Shown here in pieces: positions 6,864 through 10,281 of a DNA stretch of 10,281 nucleotides. A program made the position numbers and the translations under genes. Under the pieces are notes generated by a model. The model worked only from the letters and a program-made list of their open reading frames with translations. It made no database searches and was not told where the DNA came from. Position 1 is the stretch's first letter. The number at the start of each line of letters is the position of its first letter. The DNA is taken from assembly GCA_015057205.1 (NCBI GenBank), contig SVEW01000080.1, positions 1-10,281 of the forward strand. The letters are read 5' to 3'. The stretch comes from Lachnospiraceae bacterium (GTDB taxonomy: Bacteria > Bacillota > Clostridia > Lachnospirales > Lachnospiraceae).

Positions 6864-6892
6864 AGTATAACTTGGTGTAAGATATTTGAAAA
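6864..6892 (-). promoter_or_regulatory. Candidate promoter of the prd operon
   Basis: On the minus strand TTTTCA (6892-6887) and TATACT (6869-6864) are separated by 17 bases. The -10 matches the vegetative consensus at five of six positions and the -35 at four of six. The predicted start leaves a leader of about 40 bases before prdC. The weak -35 fits a promoter that needs an activator. No sigma-54 (GG-N10-GC type) site is seen, unlike the PrdR-controlled system of C. difficile. Confidence 0.55.
6867..6885. promoter_or_regulatory. Dyad operator candidate in the prdC-lysR intergenic region
   Basis: The 19-base sequence ATAACTTGGTGTAAGATAT is an imperfect palindrome with arms ATA-n-CTT and AAG-n-TAT around a five-base centre. 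It lies between the proposed -35 and -10 of prdC, touching the -10. It is the best symmetric element in the 127-base divergent region and the natural candidate for binding by the neighbouring LysR protein. It does not show the exact T-N11-A spacing about its centre, so assignment is tentative. Confidence 0.4.
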
Positions 6893-6944
6893 GCGACATT
6901 CCAAGCATTTAGATATGTCATAATTTACTACCAGGAGATTTACT

Positions 6945-7823
6945 ATGGATAATTTAATGAAATACAAGTTATTTTCGCTAACTGCAGAAACGGGAAACAT
7001 TTCTAAAACCGCAGAGCTTGCGGGGTATACGCAATCCGGTGTCAGTCACACTTTAAAACGTTTGGAAGAAGAAGTGAATCTGCAGCTTTTTATCAGAGAC
7101 CGCTACGGGGTTCGTCTCACACCTGTTGGCAAAGAATTTCTTCGCTATGTCAACAGTTTACTTGCTGAAGAAGAGAAATTGCTTCAATTTGTTTACGATA
7201 CCAACGGTATTGAATATGGCACCTTAACCATTGGAACCTATACCAGTATTTGTACCCATTGGTTACCGGCCATGCTCAACGCGTTTCAAATAGATCATCC
7301 CGGCATTCAGATTAAAATTCGGGAAGGCGGAATCAAGGAATTGGAAAACTGGCTTATTCGTCGCGAAGTAGATATTATTTTTGGAAGCCGTCAAAACCAT
7401 GCATCCTACACCTTCTATCCGTTAAAAACAGATACCATGATGGCTGTTCTTCCAAACGATTATCAAACAACCCAGGACTATTTTCCGGTGGAATCATTCC
7501 AAAGCACTCCTTCCATTTTGCCGGAAGCCGAAGTTGACTCCGATATTTATACGCTGCTACGTGATCATAAAATCACACCGCAGATTCGTTACACCGCTAA
7601 GGAAAATTACACTATTCTCGCCATGGTGCGGGAGCACCTCGGAATTTCCATCATTCCATCCCTCGCCTTGGAGAATTCTCCCTGGGATGTAAAGATGCTT
7701 CCCCTCAACCCACCTTTTACCCGTGAGCTTGGGGTTGGCTACCTTGATGACGACACCCTCTCCCCCATTGGGAAGAAGTTTTTATGGTTTACCCAATCCT
7801 ATTTTCGTGATGATAAGGAATAA
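6945..7823 (+). CDS. LysR-type transcriptional regulator, divergent from the prd operon
   Basis: This 292-residue protein is a LysR-family regulator of normal length. Residues 1-62 form the winged helix-turn-helix: FSLTAETGNISKTAELAGYT, then QSGVSHTLKRLEEEVNLQLF (30-49) and RLTPVGKEFL, the usual family signature. A linker helix follows (about 63-88), and from about residue 91 (YGTLTIGTYTSI) a periplasmic-binding-protein-like effector domain ending near residue 285. It is transcribed away from prdC across a 127-base gap, the usual arrangement for a LysR protein that controls its neighbour. Proline or another Stickland substrate is a plausible effector, but nothing in the sequence fixes the ligand. 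Clostridioides difficile uses the sigma-54 activator PrdR instead, so this would be different wiring. AGGAG at 6933-6937 supports the start. The gene ends at a strong hairpin just before sigG. Confidence 0.88.
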   Translation: MDNLMKYKLFSLTAETGNISKTAELAGYTQSGVSHTLKRLEEEVNLQLFIRDRYGVRLTPVGKEFLRYVNSLLAEEEKLLQFVYDTNGIEYGTLTIGTYTSICTHWLPAMLNAFQIDHPGIQIKIREGGIKELENWLIRREVDIIFGSRQNHASYTFYPLKTDTMMAVLPNDYQTTQDYFPVESFQSTPSILPEAEVDSDIYTLLRDHKITPQIRYTAKENYTILAMVREHLGISIIPSLALENSPWDVKMLPLNPPFTRELGVGYLDDDTLSPIGKKFLWFTQSYFRDDKE

Positions 7824-7831
7824 TTTTTTCC

Positions 7832-7879
7832 AAAAATGGGCATCCTCTTTTTGTAGAAATGAAAAGGGGATGTCTTTTT
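7832..7879 (+). terminator. lysR terminator whose 3' arm contains the sigG ribosome binding site
   Basis: GGCATCCTCTTTTT (7839-7852) pairs along its full 14 bases (three wobble pairs) with GAAAAGGGGATGTC (7861-7874) over an eight-base loop, followed by five T (7875-7879); A residues at 7832-7836 can pair with that T run. It is an intrinsic terminator for lysR. The AAGGGGAT ribosome binding site of sigG lies in the 3' arm and its ATG begins right after the T-tract, so any transcript reading through from lysR would hide the sigG ribosome binding site. Confidence 0.75.
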
Positions 7880-8653
7880 ATGTCAGTGTACAAAGTTGAT
7901 TTATGTGGCGTAAATACCGCCACACTGCCCTTACTCAAAGAAGACGAAAAGAAAGAACTTTTTGAAAAAATCAAAGCCGGCGATATCCAGGCCAAAGAAA
8001 AATACATTCGTGGAAACCTTCGCTTAGTCCTAAGTGTTATCAAACGGTTTTCCTCCACCGGAGAAAATGCCGACGATTTGTTCCAAATCGGTTGTATTGG
8101 CCTTTTAAAATCCATTAATAATTTTGATCCGGCCATTGGAGTGAAATTCTCCACCTATGCCGTTCCCATGATTATTGGCGAAATTCGTCGCTACCTCCGG
8201 GACAACAACACGATTCGCGTCAGTCGTTCCTTAAAAGATAAAGCCTACAAGATTATGGTCGCCAAGGAAGCTTACCGCAAAGAGAATCAAAAAGATCCCA
8301 CCTTCCACGAACTATCCAACCTTACCGGTTTTACGGAAGACGAAATTCTTTATTGTCTGGATGCCATGCAAAATCCGGTAAGCCTTTACGATCCTGTGTA
8401 TAATGACGGCGATGATACACTCTATGTTATGGATCAGGTTCGCGATAAGAAAAATACCGAAGATCGCTGGCTTACCAATCTTTCCCTTAAAGAAGCCATG
8501 TCCCAATTAAATGATCGCCAACAAGACATTATTAAAAAACGCTTTTTACAAGGCAAAACCCAAATGGAAGTGGCCGAAGAAATTCATATCTCCCAAGCAC
8601 AAGTCTCCCGCCTTGAAAAAAGCGCATTAAAAAGCATGAGGGCCTATCTATAA
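7880..8653 (+). CDS. sigG: Late forespore sporulation sigma factor SigG
   Basis: SigG directs late gene expression in the forespore. The 257-residue product matches Bacillus subtilis SigG closely along its length: KVDLCGVNTATLPLL at the N-terminus (residues 5-19), GNLRLVLSVIKRF (45-57), the region 2 core DDLFQIGCIGLLKSINNFDP (65-84) and KFSTYAVPMIIGEIRRYLRD (89-108), the DPVYNDGDD motif (171-179), and the region 4.2 helix-turn-helix GKTQMEVAEEIHISQAQVSR (225-244). The start at 7880 is preferred over the in-frame ATG at 7859 because it matches the SigG N-terminus and has AAGGGGAT about nine bases upstream. Unusually, sigG is not downstream of sigE as in most spore formers but faces it, with six bases of overlap at 8648-8653. 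No confident SigF-type promoter was found in the 56 bases upstream; one may lie inside lysR. Identity is very secure. Confidence 0.95.
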   Translation: MSVYKVDLCGVNTATLPLLKEDEKKELFEKIKAGDIQAKEKYIRGNLRLVLSVIKRFSSTGENADDLFQIGCIGLLKSINNFDPAIGVKFSTYAVPMIIGEIRRYLRDNNTIRVSRSLKDKAYKIMVAKEAYRKENQKDPTFHELSNLTGFTEDEILYCLDAMQNPVSLYDPVYNDGDDTLYVMDQVRDKKNTEDRWLTNLSLKEAMSQLNDRQQDIIKKRFLQGKTQMEVAEEIHISQAQVSRLEKSALKSMRAYL

Positions 8654-8665
8654 GCCCTCATGTTT
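8632..8665. terminator. Bidirectional hairpin formed by the last codons of sigG and sigE
   Basis: CATGAGGGC (8635-8643) and GCCCTCATG (8654-8662) form a perfect nine-pair stem over a ten-base loop that contains both stop codons; AAG and TTT extend it to twelve pairs. Reading leftwards it is followed by GCTTTTTAATG, a fair T-tract for sigE. Reading rightwards only TTTC follows, a weaker signal for sigG. The arms are coding sequence: the end of SigG (KSMRAYL) on one side and, for the antisense gene, the end of SigE (KHEGL). Confidence 0.7.
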
Positions 8666-9370
8666 CACCATTTCTTTATGTAGTTGTCGAATAATGCGCT
8701 TTTCAATTCGTGATATATAGGATTGAGAAATACCCAATTCATCTGCCACTTCCTTTTGGGTTAACGGTTCTTTTCCCTTAAGACCGTAACGCAATTCAAT
8801 AATATACTGTTCTCGCTGGTTCAAATTTTTCAGCGCTTCCTTCAAAAGTGTCCGCTCCGCTTCCTGCTCCATTCCCTTTTCTACCACATCCTCCTGCGTT
8901 CCAAGAATGTCTGAAAGCAATAATTCATTCCCGTCCCAGTCTACATTTAATGGCTCGTCAATGGACACTTCCAGCTTATGTTTGCTCGTACGCCGCAAAT
9001 ACATGAGTATCTCATTTTCAATACAACGAGATGCATAGGTTGCCAATTTTATCTGCTTCTCCGGATTATAAGTATCTACTGCTTTCATCAGTCCTATGGT
9101 TCCAATAGAAATCAAATCCTCTACTCCAATCCCCGTGTTATCAAATTTCTTTGCAATGTACACCACAAGTCGCAAATTATGTTCAATCAGGCAAACCTTT
9201 GCATCCGGGTCTTTTTGCTGATACAGCATGCGAATACAATCCGCCTCCCTCCCCGCATCTAGCGGTGGAGGCAACACATCCGTTCCTCCAATATAGTGAA
9301 TCTGCGCCTGTCGTTTCACAATCAGCCCTCGAATTTTCGGAAGCACTCTTCTTGCTGCCATTTTTTGCAT
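8648..9370 (-). CDS. sigE: Pro-SigE, early mother-cell sporulation sigma factor
   Basis: SigE directs early mother-cell transcription in sporulation and is made as an inactive precursor. The 240-residue product matches the family: a basic N-terminal pro-sequence (residues 1 to about 24, MQKMAARRVLPKIRGLIVKR) before YIGGTDVLPPPL, then NLRLVVYIAKKFDNTGIGVE (65-84), LISIGTIGLMKAVDTYNPEK (86-105), KLATYASRCIENEILMYLRR (108-127), the SIDEPLNVDWDGNELLLSD stretch (136-154), and a region 4.2 helix-turn-helix TQKEVADELGISQSYISRIE (204-223). AAGGAGG lies nine bases before the ATG and overlaps the spoIIGA stop codon, so the two genes form an operon with a 14-base gap. The pro-sequence is expected to be removed by SpoIIGA just before the YIGG region. 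The 3' end overlaps the end of sigG by six bases on the opposite strand. Confidence 0.96.
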   Translation of the reverse strand: MQKMAARRVLPKIRGLIVKRQAQIHYIGGTDVLPPPLDAGREADCIRMLYQQKDPDAKVCLIEHNLRLVVYIAKKFDNTGIGVEDLISIGTIGLMKAVDTYNPEKQIKLATYASRCIENEILMYLRRTSKHKLEVSIDEPLNVDWDGNELLLSDILGTQEDVVEKGMEQEAERTLLKEALKNLNQREQYIIELRYGLKGKEPLTQKEVADELGISQSYISRIEKRIIRQLHKEMVKHEGL

Positions 9371-9384
9371 TCTTTTTCTCCTCC

Positions 9385-10149
9385 TTATTTATGCTCACTA
9401 TGTAGTAATATTTGATATTGCCGGTCATTGAAGGTCCACTGCGTCTGCACACCGATTCGAGCCTGCGGATACTCATGCCATTTCCCCTTAAAAAAAACTT
9501 TCAACTTATCAACCTTTATGGTCTCTATCGTTCCCTTTCCCGAAACTGTCTCAAAACATACCGGATACATCGGCTTATCATAAATCTGCAAAATCGGTCT
9601 TAAAAATGTTGTATTTCCCAAAGAAATCGGATTCTTAAAGATTGGATCATACAACAAATTTCCGGAATCATAAAAACCAATTCCTTCTATCTCTACATCC
9701 TGATAGCAAACGCAAACCCGACATCGGCTTATAGATTCATTGCGTCTCCAATTAATCACGCAAACCAATCCATACAACAACACTGCCACCATCAAACTTG
9801 GTAAAATGCCTTCATGTTCCATGATTGCATCCACAAACTGTGTACCACCATAAAATAATAGCGTGGCTATGTATGTGGACACCCATTCTTTTACAGGTAC
9901 ACCGGACACATCTTTCCGAAACCGTAGCCAAACCGCCAATGGAATCAGACCCACATGAACCACAACCGTAAACCATACGAAAGGCAAATACATTACCAAC
10001 ACCGTTTCCAAAACACTGGCACCTACACTAACCACAAATGCCCTTCCTCTTCTTGGCGGATACATAAACCATTTTCCGGTACACTCCAACCCAAACACAT
10101 TTCCAATTTCCTGTAACATAAAAAAAACATCCGCATAGAATAGATACAT
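9385..10149 (-). CDS. spoIIGA: SpoIIGA, pro-SigE processing peptidase
   Basis: SpoIIGA is the membrane-bound aspartic-type peptidase that activates pro-SigE after a signal from the forespore. The N-terminal half (residues 1-133) carries hydrophobic segments around 38-52, 53-75, 91-107 and 115-133. The soluble C-terminal half has the catalytic motif FYDSGNLLYDP with Asp161, then CFETVSGKGTIETIKVDKLKV (198-218) and an ending RIGVQTQWTF...YQILLH typical of the family. At 254 residues it is shorter than the 309-residue B. subtilis protein. The ATG at 10149 is chosen because it begins MYLFYADVFF, as family members do, and GGGGG lies five bases upstream; an in-frame GTG at 10170 falls near the predicted transcript start, so it is unlikely. 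An oddity: residues 11-24, normally the hydrophobic rest of the first membrane segment, read MLQEIGNVFGLECT and are polar. It lies directly upstream of its substrate gene sigE. Confidence 0.92.
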   Translation of the reverse strand: MYLFYADVFFMLQEIGNVFGLECTGKWFMYPPRRGRAFVVSVGASVLETVLVMYLPFVWFTVVVHVGLIPLAVWLRFRKDVSGVPVKEWVSTYIATLLFYGGTQFVDAIMEHEGILPSLMVAVLLYGLVCVINWRRNESISRCRVCVCYQDVEIEGIGFYDSGNLLYDPIFKNPISLGNTTFLRPILQIYDKPMYPVCFETVSGKGTIETIKVDKLKVFFKGKWHEYPQARIGVQTQWTFNDRQYQILLHSEHK

Positions 10150-10172
10150 ACCGGCCCCCAATTCCTGCACTT

Positions 10173-10206
10173 AGTATAGTCCTTATTCTCTGCAAATGTT
10201 GTCGAA
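10173..10206 (-). promoter_or_regulatory. spoIIG promoter candidate with a Spo0A box
   Basis: On the minus strand TCGACA (10205-10200) and TATACT (10178-10173) are 21 bases apart. The spoIIG promoter of B. subtilis is known for an overlong spacing (22 bases) and for Spo0A binding over its -35. Here TGTCGAA, a core Spo0A box, reads on the plus strand at 10200-10206 over the same -35. The predicted transcript start near 10166 gives a leader of about 17 bases before spoIIGA. The last base of the box may belong to the adjacent intron. Confidence 0.65.
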
Positions 10207-10281
10207 TCGAGTAGGAGGAATTTCTCTTGATTGAGAAATTCCGACCTCTCACACCACCGTGCGTACCGTTCGGTACACGGC
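10206..10281 (-). mobile_element. Group II intron, 3' end (domains V and VI), cut by the window edge
   Basis: Minus-strand GCCGTGTACC-GAAC-GGTA-CG-CACGGT (10281-10256) folds as domain V: a lower stem, a two-base bulge (CG) and an upper stem capped by a short loop. The window starts just inside this domain. Domain VI follows: GAGAGG (10250-10245) pairs with CCT and CTC on either side of a bulged A at 10212. Above it is a perfect ten-pair stem, GGAATTTCTC with GAGAAATTCC, over an AATCAA loop. The bulged A is the expected branch point, seven bases from a 3' end of CTCGAT, which fits the 3' AY rule. The intron is in the same orientation as spoIIGA and ends at about 10206. Any intron-encoded reverse transcriptase, the 5' end and the upstream exon are outside the window. 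Confidence 0.87.

Noticed and set aside
6896..6924. Promoter for lysR with CATAAT (6919-6924) as -10
   Set aside because: The -10 is fair but the hexamer at the right distance (ACATTC) does not resemble a -35; left as uncertain.
9183..9476. Minus-strand frame of 97 codons across the spoIIGA-sigE junction
   Set aside because: It overlaps two secure sporulation genes in a different frame and resembles nothing.
10028..10252. Minus-strand frame of 74 codons from within the intron into spoIIGA
   Set aside because: It crosses the intron 3' splice site and runs out of frame with spoIIGA. The residues are unlike any intron-encoded protein, whose reverse transcriptase would lie in domain IV outside the window.
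1..10281. CRISPR arrays, tRNA or rRNA genes, transposases, prophage genes
   Set aside because: No direct repeat-spacer pattern, tRNA cloverleaf, rRNA segment or transposase motif was seen; the group II intron end is the only mobile element.

Overview
The window looks like the chromosome of a spore-forming, amino-acid-fermenting member of the Clostridia, most likely a Lachnospiraceae-type organism. The evidence is an intact pair of sporulation sigma factor genes (sigE and sigG) with spoIIGA, a D-proline reductase (Stickland) operon, strong AAGGAGG-type ribosome binding sites, low-to-moderate G+C, and the 3' end of a bacterial group II intron.

Layout, left to right. Positions 1-279 (minus) hold the N-terminal part of a secreted, very acidic protein that runs off the edge. 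Positions 379-1071 (minus) encode an AlkD-like DNA alkylation repair protein. Positions 1225-6817 (minus) are a five-gene D-proline reductase operon, transcribed right to left: prdC (electron transfer), prdA (pyruvoyl proprotein), a small two-repeat protein, prdB (catalytic partner), and a PrdA paralogue called here prdD. It ends in a good intrinsic terminator, and a second strong hairpin lies between prdB and prdD. A LysR-type regulator is divergent from the operon at 6945-7823 (plus). sigG follows on the plus strand at 7880-8653 and runs tail to tail, with a 6-base overlap, into sigE (8648-9370, minus), which is preceded by spoIIGA (9385-10149, minus). The right edge (10206-10281, minus) is domain V, domain VI and the 3' splice site of a group II intron that abuts the spoIIG promoter.

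How it works together. PrdA and PrdB should reduce D-proline to 5-aminovalerate, PrdC should feed electrons to them, and the divergent LysR protein is the obvious candidate regulator; the sigma-54 activator PrdR and the racemase PrdF known from Clostridioides difficile are not in the window. SpoIIGA processes pro-SigE in the mother cell, and SigG runs late forespore transcription.

Most unusual points: (1) PrdB has cysteine where the studied enzymes have selenocysteine, and PrdC has no in-frame UGA, so this appears to be a selenium-independent proline reductase. (2) The prdD product is a circular permutation of PrdA, cut exactly at the Thr-Cys bond where PrdA matures, and it lacks the pyruvoyl-forming Cys. 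(3) The group II intron ends at a Spo0A-box-like sequence of the spoIIG promoter. (4) The sigG ribosome binding site is buried in the 3' arm of a terminator-like hairpin. (5) sigE and sigG converge and share a hairpin made from their own last codons.
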